The notes beneath the pieces are model-generated. The model was not told the DNA's origin, ran no database searches, and saw nothing but the letters and a program-made list of their open reading frames with translations. 64,000 nucleotides of DNA from Polydactylus sextarius (lineage: Eukaryota > Chordata > Actinopteri > Polynemidae). Positions 1 to 37,406 of the stretch are shown one piece after another; positions within the stretch are counted from its first letter, which is position 1, and the number at the start of each line of letters is the position of its first letter. The translations under genes and the position numbers were made by a program. The stretch spans positions 8,192,629 to 8,256,628 of the forward strand of contig CM028910.1 in NCBI GenBank assembly GCA_016801845.1. The letters are read 5' to 3'.

Positions 1-3000
1 ACATTTCTGATGTTTACACACTTTTCCAAACAGTTTTCACTCAGTCACGTGAAACATTCCAACCACTCCAGCAGTTTATGTTGTTTATGGTTAAAATAAA
101 ATTTGTGTCAGAGGTGTAAGGCAGGGGTACAACAGTTGTAACTAACTAAACACGTGTTGCTGCAGGACATTCTGCTGGATGGATGCTTACTTCTCCCAAA
201 CTTGAACGTGAACATTCCTGTAGAAGCTGTAAAACGATACATGCTGGTTTAAAGGTTAGCTTCAGCAGGTAACAGATGGTGTTTTTGATTGTTTCTCTTT
301 AGGTTACAACCTTCTGGCAAAGAATTCCTGTTTTCCAACTTCTTTTTGCTTTATCCATCAGGTCACTGGCTACAGGCAACGGCAACGATCAAGTAAACAA
401 TCATTAACCCTGCTACTCATGCAACTGTGGCTAAGCTAACCTTGTAGGAGGCCACAGGGCAAAAAGTTGTTGTTGAGTGCCTGTCAGCCTTTAGCATCCA
501 TGACGCTGTTTTACAGAAAAGCAACTAAGCAAGAAAAAGCAAGAGACTAAGTAGCACCCTTGGAGTTTGATCAATCAGTTAGTCGATTTAAAGAATGTAT
601 AGTAATGAATAATAAAGTTAATTTCTTTTTGAGTGTTGGACAATAAGAAAATATTCACTTGGACTTGAAACTGTAATGATGGGTAATGTATTTTTCACCA
701 TTATTTGACATTCTGAAACCTGAATAATCTCTTCATTTTTTTTGTGTTAATTATTTGAGACATAAAACAATACTTAATGCTAGGCATTAAGGCCATTACA
801 GGCACAGGTTTTGACAGTACCAACAAGACAGAGCCATAGAAGTGATGAGAAGCTAATGTACTTCAGTGGTGAAAGTATCTGATAAATATACAATGATGCA
901 AATGTTTTATACCCAAGAAATCAGTACCTCCTGCGGTCCCTGGAAAGTTGCCAGTTTTGCCAGTCTGGATGATAATCCAACCTAGATGTACAACAATAAA
1001 GATGAATGACATTCAAAATGTAAAGAGCTATGGTTACGATTTACAATCCAGACCCAAGAATTTGATTAAAGGTGAAGCTGTGCCATTGTTTTGTCATACA
1101 GTAGCTGATGCCTTGCAATGCTCATGTCAGCTTGTTCGAATGTGCCATTTTCATTTCCTATAGGGCCACATATATGGTGCAGTAGAAAGCAGTAGAAGAT
1201 AGGAGGACCATAGTGATTTTCTGCTGCTGCCTTGTATGTGGTAAATGTTTTGTTCAAAGAGTCATAGTCGTAGTCATAGTCATCTAAACAGACTTGCTAG
1301 TATTCTAATATCTGTCTGTGACTCACTGTTACTACCACATCAGTGTTGTTACTTCATCATGGGAAGTACATGTCAACTAAGCTGGAAGATCCATTCAAGT
1401 GACTCATATCAATATTTTGGGTATTACAGTAGCATGTGATTAACACACTAAAACAATACCTATTTTTAACGTCTTTCTACTAATACCTATATAAAACATG
1501 CAGTAATGTTCAGTCATATATCAAATAGAATAAATCTAATGATAATATTTTTATTTTTAAAATAAAAAAATAAACTTTTTAGCAAAAGTGTTAGTATTAG
1601 TATTAGTGGTATTCATTTACTCACTTTATATATTAAATGAATATATACATTTAATAATTAAATCTATTACATTTATTTCTATTTCTATTTAATTATATAA
1701 TGTCAATTGAAAGCGCATGGAAAGCTGAAAATAATTGGATGAGGAATGAATTATTCAGCTCTACACATATTGACATACTTATATACAGACTAAGCACAGC
1801 AACAATGATATTAAACACTGTACCTTCCATACAGATCAAAAGTCGTAATCATCAGTTGGGGCATTAACAGAACAACCAACACACTGGAGGGGCTGTACTG
1901 ATAATACTGACAAGGTGTTTCACTGAGCAGAAATCAGCCAACCTTTGTCACCCTTGTAATTATCAAACAAGTAATTCATTTAATGCTGTTGTTTTGCTCT
2001 TTACTGATAAGGTCTGCTGATAGTGGATTTTTAAAAACAATCCTTCAAACCAAAAACAAAAAAAAAAAAAAAAAAAAACATGCCAAATTGTATTTTAAAC
2101 CAGAAAGAAAGTTTACCTTATGGTGTGGTTCGGGTTTCTTTTCAGGCCTAAGGGCTAACTGTAGAGGATGTGGACTGTATACAGAGAAGCATGTGACCAA
2201 ACTATGCCAGATGATCAACTTCTATCAGAGACAACTTCAAATATAGTGAGAAATAGCAAGGCTTATCATGCTCTATAGATTCCCTGAACCTCCTGTTATC
2301 ATGGTTTGGTCACTTTGGTCCTTAAACCTGACTTACCAGATATCATCAGATTTTATTGCTGACAACCATTAACCATTACTCTAGTTTATTCATTTCCTAC
2401 AGAAACCACATATTGTGTCATATATCTTGAATTTCATGTCTAAAATAAATTTTTGATAACTTCATATAAGTTCATTATTATCTGGACCAGTGGGAGATTA
2501 GCAAAGGGAGAGAGGGAAAATAATAGAAACAAAATAACATGAACAACAATGACTAAACAAAACTAAACAAAACAATGACAGCTAATGGTGAATGACGTGA
2601 TCTTTTACTTTAAAGAGGCAATACTACCATGTTAACATGCCATACATTGGGTAAAGATGCAAGTCTGAGTGTGTATATGACATACAAGTAAGTGACCCCT
2701 CTCAAAGTGTTGAGTCTAATATGTTTTCTGCTATCAGATAACAATTTGACATTGGCAATTAGGAGTTATTAATATTGTAACTGGTCGACGTGGAGCAAAT
2801 TTTAACCACTCATGGATCATGGGTTCTATATTGTACCAAGCTTTATAAGGTTGTGTGTTTACAGGATATGAAAAATCACAGTTTGCAAAACAACCACAGA
2901 ATATGGCTGCCTGGTCCAAGTATCAAAAAAGTGCAATATGTCCTGCTGCAATGTAATGAAGCAGAAGTATAAACTACAATTTAAATAGAAGGAAAAAAAA

Positions 3001-3740
3001 CTGTGCAGAGCTGAAGTATATGTGATCACAACGGTTAACTTACAAAGATGATACATTCATATCAAAAGTTGATAAACAGACAAAATGTGTTAATAGCAAT
3101 TTATCCCACATCAATCAAACGTCTTATCTTATTATGAATAATTTTGGGATTGTTAAATTGGAATTGTAAAATGTAAATATAAAATGACATCATACGTATA
3201 AATAAAAAAAAAATACTGCTAATAAGGTTGTGTGAATTAAATTGATACAGAGGAAACTACAAGAGTAAAGAATTAAATAAATAAAACTTTATTTTAGCTT
3301 ATTTCATCTCCTGATTTATGGTAAATTAAAAAAAGAAATATTTGTTGTATTTGAAATTATTATTTAGAAGAAAATATGAAATTCGATCCAACTTTATTTA
3401 TAAAATGCTGTGCAATAAAATAGCATGAAAAGAAAATATCATAACAAATAACCCATTGAATAGAATAGAATGGAATATGCAGACATTTGTAGGACATTTA
3501 TCTCAATATTCATTATTTTGGATTTAACGCTGTTATTTATTTATTTGTTTATTTATTTATACTGACTGATATTTTTTTCCTACATCATTATGAGTAGTGG
3601 GCTACAAAGTCCTCTGCTGCAGCATGTAGGCTGCCCCTGCTTCACGGACGCTTTGTATTAACACAGCCCAGTCCAATGTGAAGCAGAGAAAACGTTGACC
3701 GCGTAGACTTAGCTGTTTGCCCGATCAGCAGAGTCCGCAG
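1..3740. other. Intergenic region upstream of TMEM131, no gene seen
   Basis: AT-rich sequence with short tandem repeats and an A-run near 2057-2078. The open frames here are short and low in complexity, and none matches a protein I recognise. From about 3600 the sequence becomes GC- and CpG-richer, which marks the approach to the TMEM131 promoter. Confidence 0.6.
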
Positions 3741-4001
3741 AGCCGTTGGGGTGCCGCGGTCACTCCGCTGCGGCAGGCAGCAGCACACACACATACAGCG
3801 GTGCCGCGTCACACATGGAGCGGAAGAGGCAGAGAAGAAGAAGCGGGGCAGCCTCCTGCTCGGTAGTTAGCTGCTGCTGCCGCTGCTCGGTGGACTTCCA
3901 GTTTTTTCTCAACTCGGCTATGATTGACAGAGTCAGCAGAGGTTTACACGGGCATGTCCGCACACTCGCTCGCTTGTTATCGTAACAGAAAGATTTGCAA
4001 C
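3670..4001 (+). promoter_or_regulatory. TMEM131: TMEM131 promoter-proximal region and 5' leader with a uORF
   Basis: This CpG-rich stretch lies directly before the TMEM131 start. A CCAAT motif lies at 3673-3677. An ATG at 3815 opens a 56-codon upstream frame, rich in Arg, Ser and Cys, that stops at 3985, 16 bases before the main ATG. A second ATG at 3920 lies in the same upstream frame. An ATG at 3954 is in frame with the main start and would add 16 residues. The transcription start is not visible, so which of these are transcribed is inferred. Confidence 0.5.
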
Positions 4002-29221
<25,220 letters not shown>

Positions 29222-30762
29222 ACAGTACATGACAGCACTTAACAGAAGCATGTCATGAACATGTTGTACTCTGTACACTAAAAATTTATTTTTTAATCAG
29301 AGAATCCCAACAGAAAGCAATATTACCTGAAATGTTTGGTAGCCTGGCGCTGTAGGTTACCAACCCTGCAACTTAGTTCTCTGCAGCTTTTATTCTCGGG
29401 GGCAGAAATGCTAACTTTTATTTGAATTTGTTTTAACAGGTGCCCCTAAATTAAAACTGTTGCTAGGGCATGGTATGCTAATGCCAGTGCAGACACTTTG
29501 CTCATATAGAAAGGCTGGTAATGCTACGTTCCCTGTCAAAGATTGGTGCAGAATCTCAGTATTAATGTTGGAACAGACGTGTTGTATTAAGCCATGTCTT
29601 CATTTTGCGTCTTATCAGTTTCTGTTGTAAAAGTTGGGTTTGAAGAGTCAGATTTGGATACAGTTTAATTTAAGTCATCGCGCAAGGTTTTATTTGGCAG
29701 CAGAGACTTCATCATCTGACATGTGATTGTCAAGAACACCATTGGCCCAGAAAGCTTCATGTTCCCCATTTTCAAGTGGCTCTGCCCTAAATTTATCAAA
29801 GCCTTCTGTGAGAATAAATTGGTCAAATAATCATGGCGTACTTAAGTTTGAAGTTTGTATGGTACATCACTTTTTGTCAGCAAATTTAAATAAAGGATTT
29901 AAGCAAAACATTGGTTTGATCATTGGTTGTTTTATTCCATTTTTAACATTCAAATACTGTTTTGTACTGGGGTTTTTTGTACAGAGCAGTGATAACAAGT
30001 TACTTAGCTTTTTAAAAATTCTAAGTTAGTTAAATACTTAAAGTTGTTGAGCAGAGAAAATTATTTCTGTCTGTCTTGTGTTTGGATCTGAGCACAGACC
30101 TGAACTACAAAGCAGCTTTAACAGACCCAGTATAAATGTTCAGCAGCCACATGAAGCTATATTCTTCAGATATTAGTCAATATTACTATAGTAGTGTTAT
30201 TACTCTTCATGTGAAAGTAGCAGATGTAACATTGCCAGATGCTTGCAGCCAAATTCAGTCATAGTGATGTCTACTAGTCCAATAATATGATCACACAACT
30301 GGGGAAGAAACACTAAAAAAAAATCACCAGTTATTAAAATTAGTCAAAAAAATATAATGTAAAAAATACATTATTCTGCAATTTCTCAATGAATGTTTTT
30401 ATTCTTTATCTGATGACTAAATCAGTCTAAGTGACATCAGACTGTTTTTTTCAGTCAAAGCACAGAGGAGAGCATAGTTCATGTCATGATGTGATTCAAT
30501 GCTTCATTCATAATTCTGGGAAATGTTTAACAATTTTCCAATGAAAGTGTCACAGAGTTTAGTTCTCATTTCCAATCATTATCACAGAGTCTCCTTGTAT
30601 TATTCTGTGGTGCAATGATACAACAAAAGAATCTTATTCAACATAAATGAACTTATAAAAGTCTTTAAACTGTAAACTGTTAACATATCTACTGCTCTTT
30701 GTTACGTGCCACTTTGAACTTGTTTGTCCATCTTGGCTTTTTGTAGAAAGAGGACTGATTTG
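29222..30762 (+). other. TMEM131: TMEM131 3' UTR and downstream spacer
   Basis: Noncoding sequence after the TMEM131 stop. AATAAA hexamers at 29813-29818 and 29889-29894 are the likeliest polyadenylation signals, giving a 3' UTR of roughly 0.6-0.7 kb. Nothing gene-like was seen between 29.9 and 30.76 kb. Confidence 0.55.
29889..29894 (+). terminator. Candidate TMEM131 polyadenylation signal AATAAA
   Basis: Canonical hexamer about 670 nt after the stop. The hexamer at 29813 is an alternative. Confidence 0.45.
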
Positions 30763-31290
30763 CACAGTGATCAATATTTGGACTGTTGACACATTTTAAT
30801 CTGACAGCAGACAGTCTTCAGCAAATCTCCCTCCAGACAATAAACGCAGACCCTTTCCTGAAGAGATCAGCCACAGCTGGGACCTACTCCCCTCCACCCA
30901 CCTTCCCCAGCTTACTGCCCCAAGTGTCCTAAAGCAGCATGCTCAATGGTAACAGGTATCCACTTGGTCAAAAGTGAAACTAAACACCTTTAACAAAGAT
31001 GCTTAGTCCTCCCATTTCTGTAGCATCACTGCCAGAAACTGTCACACACACTTTTAAAACTATTAACTGTGTAATCAACCCTCCAGCCAACACTGAAGTC
31101 TCTTCTGTCACCTGTGAAAGGCTACATCCTTTTATTACATCACATTTTTATAAAACTAAATACAACATTTTAGGCAGGTTTCTGCTCATTTCTAAACAGT
31201 GAAACTGTTTTAAATAACAGAACATACATTACATTTTTATATGATTTTCACAGTGATCAATATTTGGGCTGTTGACACATTTTAATCTGA
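30763..31290 (+). pseudogene. Duplicated, decayed copy of TMEM131 exon 36 and following intron, flanked by 42-bp direct repeats
   Basis: Bases 30806 to about 31223 match 27335 to about 27755 with about 18 differences that I could count, plus more divergence at the right end. The copied exon keeps the donor context AACAG/GTATCC. It has a stop where the original has TCC TAC (TCC TAA in the copy), and it lacks the original polypyrimidine tract. Direct repeats of 42 bp flank the copy (30763-30804 and 31249-31290) and differ at one base. The copy is downstream of the likely TMEM131 poly(A) site, so it is probably not part of the transcript. Confidence 0.85.
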
Positions 31291-31927
31291 TTCTGTTAAC
31301 TGAGTTTAAGTTTCAAGTTTAATTGACCACATCAAAGGTTCAGCATCAGTTACCATGCTGATAAAGGGATTAACCACCAAGTGCTGCTTCATAGTACAGG
31401 TCACTGCATTTACTTGTGTTTCAGTCATTTGGAGTATATGGAACTGATTTATGTTTCTTTAAGTTTTGCATCAGAGCTTTCCCAACTTTGACCAGCAGAG
31501 GTCTCCATCCAGGTCTGATTCTCTTCTCTTCGCCAGTGTAAATAACAGATATCAGTCAAGCCACGTTTTCAAAAGATATTCTGTTTAATAATATTGAAAA
31601 TTTTTGATATCTTGAAAATTAGTGATGTATTACAGAAAAAAAAACAATATTTTCCAAGCTCTTTGGCTTCAGTTTACTAACTTGGTTAAGTCTCTGCTAA
31701 AGTGGTGAACAACATCCAACAGTGTCCTTCATATGTTGAAGGAAAATTTAGCACCAAAATCTACCACCATGAACACCACAACATGATTCACATCATTTAC
31801 ATACATGACTGCTCACCAGGCCCTCATGCTCTGTGTGTGCAAGCATCTAAATTTGTAAGTTTCACATCTACTGAGGATTTTCCTACAATTAGTCACATTT
31901 TATGAGTGATGTTTCCATTTTTTTTTT
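31291..31927. other. Spacer between the exon-36 copy and the nucleoside hydrolase
   Basis: AT-rich sequence with no gene or recognisable repeat seen. It contains the region downstream of the hydrolase 3' end on the - strand. Confidence 0.5.
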
Positions 31928-31961
31928 AAGGCACTGAAGTTTATTTATGCTTCAGTGCCTT
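31928..31961 (-). terminator. Hairpin carrying AATAAA across the nucleoside hydrolase stop codon
   Basis: Perfect 12-bp inverted repeat (31928-31939 and 31950-31961) around a 10-base loop. On the - strand the loop reads CATAAATAAA and holds AATAAA, and the hydrolase stop codon (31952-31954) lies in the 5' arm. A run of A follows the 3' arm. The poly(A) signal would sit just behind the stop, giving a very short 3' UTR. This role is inferred. Confidence 0.5.
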
Positions 31962-34900
31962 GACGGTTGTCTCAGAGACTCCATCAGCAGTTGACCAAAC
32001 TTGCCAACGTCACATTTAGACATAACAAACACACTGTGTTTCTTCTTCAGTGTATTTGTGCGGTCTAGTACCAGCATGCCTCGGGCCATGGAACCCTGCA
32101 TCTCCACGCGAACAGGACACTCGATACTCTCCATCACCACAGAGCCATCGATGCAGGCTGACATGGCATATGAATCATAAGAGACGAAACTGTGTCCAAA
32201 GTACACATCTCTCTTGTTCATCATGGGCTCTTTGGAGTAGGCCCTGCATTTGGACGTTATCTTCTTCATGAAGCGCGCAGCAGGTGCATCCTGGTTGATC
32301 ATCTCTTCAAAGAACTCCTGCAGCCGTGAAATCGGTGACATTACATTAAAGTGAGACAGTTGTCATGTAATTATGTGGTTCTACCAGTCTTACCTGGGAC
32401 AGTGCATTTCTGCAGGCATATTCCCACGTGGCAATGTACGTAGGGCAGAGGAAATCTTCGAGAACAACATAGGCTGACTCAGGGTCCATTGCAAAGTTAA
32501 ACTCTGCACACGGCGTCACATTCCCTATTCCTGCAAAGGCAAATAAAGTTACACAAACCTACCAAACCATGTCTCAAGCCTATACTCCACTACAATGTTA
32601 TAATCATGTTTTGGTGTTACCTTCCATGTTGCCACCCATAATGTAGAGATCTTTGAGCTTTTTGGAAAAATGTGGATCCATTCTGACAGCCAGCGCCAGA
32701 TTAGTGAGTGGGCCAATAGCCACCAAGGAGACCTGTGGGAAACAATATTAATTGTACAGCTATACCACAGGTTCAGCCATAGACACTTTATGACAGATAT
32801 GTTTCTGACCTGGTTCTGGTTTTCAGACACCAGACGAATCATTGCATTGACTGCATGTTCCTTCTGGATTTTCTGCTCCCAGTTCGGATCATGGTCTTCA
32901 ATAACATCTCCAAGTCCATCGCCTCCAAAGTGGTCGCTGCTAGCATAACTGCCTCCGACCAGAGGACCTGCAGAACCTCGAAATACTGGGATCTGCCGGA
33001 GAAAACATCGAGTCAGAAGTGATATTACTCTATTTCACCATTTTAATGAGCTCTACTAAATCCTCTTCAGTAATCCTACTGATCACATTTGTGACCAACA
33101 GACAGACAGTCCCTCTCAGCTTACAAATTTACTTTCTACAAGTTTTATGCTCTATCAGCTAGTGTAATATGTTTAATGCAAATAGTCACATGACCACATG
33201 ACTATGTGAAGTGAACATGAAGTGATCAAAGATCCAGAACAGGATTATTTACATAGTCTCACACAGTCAGACTGTTGACCACAGCTCTGTCACTGTTGGA
33301 GAATTTGCATGCAAGTCTGTAACAGCTGGTCATATAGGGTGATGTACAGATCTACACCTGCCATTAAACTTAATTGGTGTTGGTTTTGTATTTTTTGGAT
33401 TGAGTGCAGCCTTCTGTAAGGACTTTGCATGTTTTCCCTGTGTTTGTGTCAGTGTGTACTCCAGCTTCCTCCCACAGTGCAAACACATGTAGGTTATGTT
33501 CACTGGTGCTTGTAGATATGGATTTGTGTGTCAGTCCTGTAACACACCAGTTCAGGATGTAACAGCCTCCTGCGACCCTCAAAGCATAAGAGGTACAGAT
33601 AATGAATGGGTGTTACTGCATATGTGGCAGCACAGAACAAAATAAAACCGCAAACATGTCTTTTTTCTCCCTCATTCCTGGGCAACAATCCAAATATCTA
33701 ATACAGTTAAATCGCTGTCAGATATGGGTTTCAGATTCATGAGCGACTGGGAGAACATGACATTGATGAAGCTGTGTCTGTTTGTATTTGTAACTATTTG
33801 TAACAACTTTTAGCCACCCAATTCCACTCTTTGAGGAAAAGAAGTATTACATACAGTCACTGTAGCTCATACTAAATGTAAACTGTATTACAAATAAAAT
33901 GTTTTATTATACTTTATTCCATCCCTCCCTGCTCTCCCTAACTATTTGAAGTAAACAAGCCTCCATTACTGCAGTATCAGCCATTACCTGCTTCACTAGT
34001 CCAGTCCAGCAGGGGGTGGCAGCACAACAAAAAGGAATAGTAACAGTTAATAGTGTGATAGTTTCCCAGACCTACACTGAATGATATTTCTGCCAACAGT
34101 CAAGTCAAGATGGTATTTTCCTCAGTTCATCACAAATGGCATTTCATTTCATTTCATTTGGCTTTTATTTTGAATTTAATAGTTTAATATTTTCAAATCA
34201 GTCCAAAGGGTGTTTTATTTTCTAGAGGATCTTTCTTTGGTGAGAAAAAATACATGTCTGATTCAAGTGTTGAGTAACAGTGTTCTGTTTTCTCAGGTAA
34301 ATTTATCATAGCAATCTCAGCAAATTACTGTTGTTCACTGAACATCTGTCTGACAATATAGTTTTACCACAGATAAAGTACAGTGACAAAGTGCAAGACA
34401 AGCGTTAACCCCAACTCTAAACAGATAATGACAGCTACACAGTGACTGATTAATGTGTTTCTAGGTGAAACTTTGTGGGTGGAAATGGCAGGAAATAACA
34501 AAAAAACAAGTTGTACCATCTGCTTAATGTTAAGTAAGTAAGTAAGTAACATTTATTTATAGAGCACTTCTCACATAGAAAAATCACAAAGTGCTTTACA
34601 TGGAGTAAAGTAAAGAGTAATAAATACATACATCCAATGACATTGAAAACAAACATATCACAGGGAACACTCAGGGAAGGCCTGCCTTAACAGGTAGGTT
34701 TTTAGAAGCTTCTTAAAGCACTCAATGGATTCAGCAGCTCTCAGATTATGTGGTAGAGTGTTCCATAGTCTGGCCGCAGCAGACTCAAAGGCTCTGTCAC
34801 CTCTTGTACTTAATCTTGTGCGCGGAACTATGAGCTGATCCAGATTGGCAGACCTGACTGATCTCGGAGGGGTGTATTTATGTAGCAGGTCAGATAAATA

Positions 34901-36102
34901 CTGAGGTGCCTGACCATGCAGGGCTCTGTAGGTAAGAATGAGGATTTTGAACTGGATCCTGTAGCTGACAGGAAGCCAATGTAAGGGAGGCCAAGACGGG
35001 GGTGATGTGGCAGTTTTTGGTTGATTTTGTTAACAGTCTGGCAGTGGCATTCTGCACCATTTGGAGGGAGTCAACTGAGGTTAGAATAGAAATACATAGA
35101 AAACCGGAGTTACGCTAATCAATGCGAGATGACACAAAGGCTTGGATGATCATTTCCAGTTCACTGTGTGACACAACAGATCTAAGTTTTGAAATGTTCC
35201 TGAGATGGAAAAAGCACGTATGGGTCATCTCCCGGATGTGTTTATCAAAGAGCATAGCCTTGTCAAAAGTAACTCCTAGGTTTTTCAGGCTTGAGCGTAT
35301 ATTTTTGTCCAACGATCCCATACATCTAAGCAAGTAGTCATGTAACACATTCAGGGAACTGGTCGTGTCAGGGTTAAAAGAAAAATACAGCTGAATATCA
35401 TCTGCATACATATGATAGGAGATACCATTAAAACTGCTTATAATGTTGCCAAGACGTAGCATGTACAAAGTAAACAGCATGGGACCCAGAACTGAGCCCT
35501 GAGGCACCCCACAAGCTAATGGGACAGACTCAGACATAAAAGAACCCGCTGCTATGGAGAAACATCTGTTGGCGAGGTAGGAGGCAAACCAGTCGAGGGT
35601 GCTACCTGAGATGCCTGTATAATTACGAAGCCTGCCTAACAGCATGTGGTGATCAACAGTATCGAAAGCAGCGCTAAGGTCAGGCAGCACTAAAACAGTA
35701 CAGTACAGTACAAACAGTACATATCAGAGGTCGTCATTATATCATTAGACACTCTAAGAAGTGCTGTCTCAGTAGAAAGCTTCTGATGGTAGACAGATTG
35801 AAATTTGTCTGGGATGTTATGCTTATTCAGGATGGAGACTAGTTGGTTACAACTTTTTCTAAAATCTTTGAAATAAAACACAACTTGGAAATGGGCCTAT
35901 AATTGCTAAGTAAACTTACCCCCTCACGTTCACAGACAGAGAGCACCCTCAAAACATTCTGACACACATTTTCAATCACCGTGTTCCCAAACACACAGGT
36001 AATGGCCAGGATATGGATATTGGGTGCAGCCAAGGCCACCATGATAGCCTGAGCGTCATCGATGCCACTGTCTGTGTCTAGGATCACCAGTTTCTTTGCC
36101 AT
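31952..36102 (-). CDS. Inosine-uridine preferring nucleoside hydrolase family protein, 5 coding exons
   Basis: Exons on the - strand in transcript order: 36102-35920, 32992-32810, 32732-32621, 32530-32394, 32317-31952. They join to 981 nt (326 residues), the usual family length. The family cleaves the N-glycosidic bond of ribonucleosides to give base and ribose, using a bound calcium. The N-terminal calcium-binding motif is DTDSGIDDA (residues 9-17). Further family landmarks are GPLTNLALA, MGG(N), AEFNF and the C-terminal SYDSYAMSA, where D253 aligns with the late calcium-ligand Asp. The residue before that Asp is Tyr252, where inosine-uridine hydrolases of protozoa have the catalytic His, so substrate range may differ. 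A 5' noncoding exon is likely: an AG acceptor lies 8 bases before the ATG, and a GTAAAA donor follows 36493. Intron 1 holds a LINE. I know fish genes of this type only as unnamed nucleoside hydrolase-like genes. Confidence 0.9.
34531..35910 (-). mobile_element. 5'-truncated non-LTR retrotransposon (CR1/L2 group) in hydrolase intron 1
   Basis: Read on the - strand, the element starts within the reverse transcriptase at NYRPISKL. It continues through LSAAFDTVDHH, GVPQGSVLGP and the catalytic YADD box, then the C-terminal region (for example HKYTPPRSVRSANLDQL and WNTLPHNLRAAESIECF). It ends in a 3' UTR with a short (ACTT)n tail at about 34531-34548. It is dead: a frameshift lies at a GTACT repeat near 35690-35715, and a stop lies after FVSSRID (35115). 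About 1.4 kb of an element that is several kb when intact remains. Clade assignment is by motif resemblance only. Confidence 0.85.
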
Positions 36103-37406
36103 GGTCGTCTCTGAAATTTAAATTTCAAAAATCACTGTCAAATTATTTCATTTTTAAGTCTACACTAAAATGAGACATTATGGAAACATTCATATAATAA
36201 ACACAACAAGTCTTTAAAAATCGTAGCCTCTTAATATTATAACTAATTGTCATTTATAAGTCCCTCTGTTATAAATTCCATTTAATGTCAAAACTTTATT
36301 GTGCAATTTCTGTCGCCAACTTAGTCAGCCAACTGAACAACAAAATTGCACAATCTTGCACTGACTGACTAAACTTTACTTTAACTGACAAAAACTGTTT
36401 TTTAATCTATCATAATATGTCAGTGTGGAGTGAAGAGTGTAGCGCATATCTAGTGATTCTGTGCTTTAAAGAGTAAAGTGACCAGGTTTTACCTTCAGTC
36501 TGAGAAGTGAAGTTACAGGAAGCAGAGTTTCTTCTCCTGATTGGTTTTAACTCCAGGATATTTTCAGCGTTTCCCAACATGGGTAGGTACGCGCCAAGAA
36601 TGTGAGATGTAAATATGTCAAATTAGATTATCACAGTATAATAAAGTGTGATCTAAAATGTTATAAATAATATTTATATTAAATGTATAGTTCACTTGTT
36701 TGTTTTAATGTAATCATACATCTTTATTTTTTTTTTTTTTTTTGTATTGGGACATCCCCCTGCTTGGTACTGAGAATGGTACAGTCCGTTAACCCCGCAC
36801 AGGAAGAAGATTCAGGTCAGGAGGACGCGATGGACTATTATCGTTAATTTTTGACATGTCCCAGGCAAATGTGTACTAAAGTTTGGCGATGTGCAGTTAG
36901 TTTGACGTCTTATCAACTCACGGCTGCGTTTTGTCGTAAGACCGTGCTCACTGTATGATGGAAAAATTAACGTAACGTCTGGGCGTGTTTACATGGCTAA
37001 CTACAACACAGCCCTGATGTAGCTGAGCGTTCATCTGGATACAGCGGCTTCACAGGTGAAGTGGTACTTCATGTTCAATTATAAGAGACACTTCAGGCTG
37101 TTTTTTTATATATATGTTTAAAAGATGACTTATGATAGGTTAAAGGTTATGTTATCTGTTGAGGAGTGATGTCACTGTGAGTTTAAACAGTGACATTCAG
37201 GGATGTGACTTTGAAAACCCTTGTACATAGATTGCTTGTGCGATCAGTTGTTCCTCTGACTCCTCATCATCACATCTTCTCTTTCTATCTCTGTGGTGCT
37301 TCTATAAATACCTGTCCTCTCATCCCCAGAAGAGACAGCCATCACTTCAGCCTCACAGTCAGCCTCAGCCATTTCTCTCACCCATCATCACACAAGTGGC
37401 TGTTCA
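36103..37406. promoter_or_regulatory. Head-to-head region between nucleoside hydrolase and BIVM
   Basis: About 1.3 kb separates the two start codons. On the - strand a probable hydrolase 5' UTR exon ends at 36493 (donor GTAAAA) and splices to an AG at about 36111. On the + strand the BIVM coding exon probably begins at 37330 after a CCCCAG acceptor, so BIVM also has an upstream noncoding exon; CACAG/GTGAAG near 37054 is one possible donor. A T-run lies at about 36728-36743. No other gene was seen. Confidence 0.5.
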
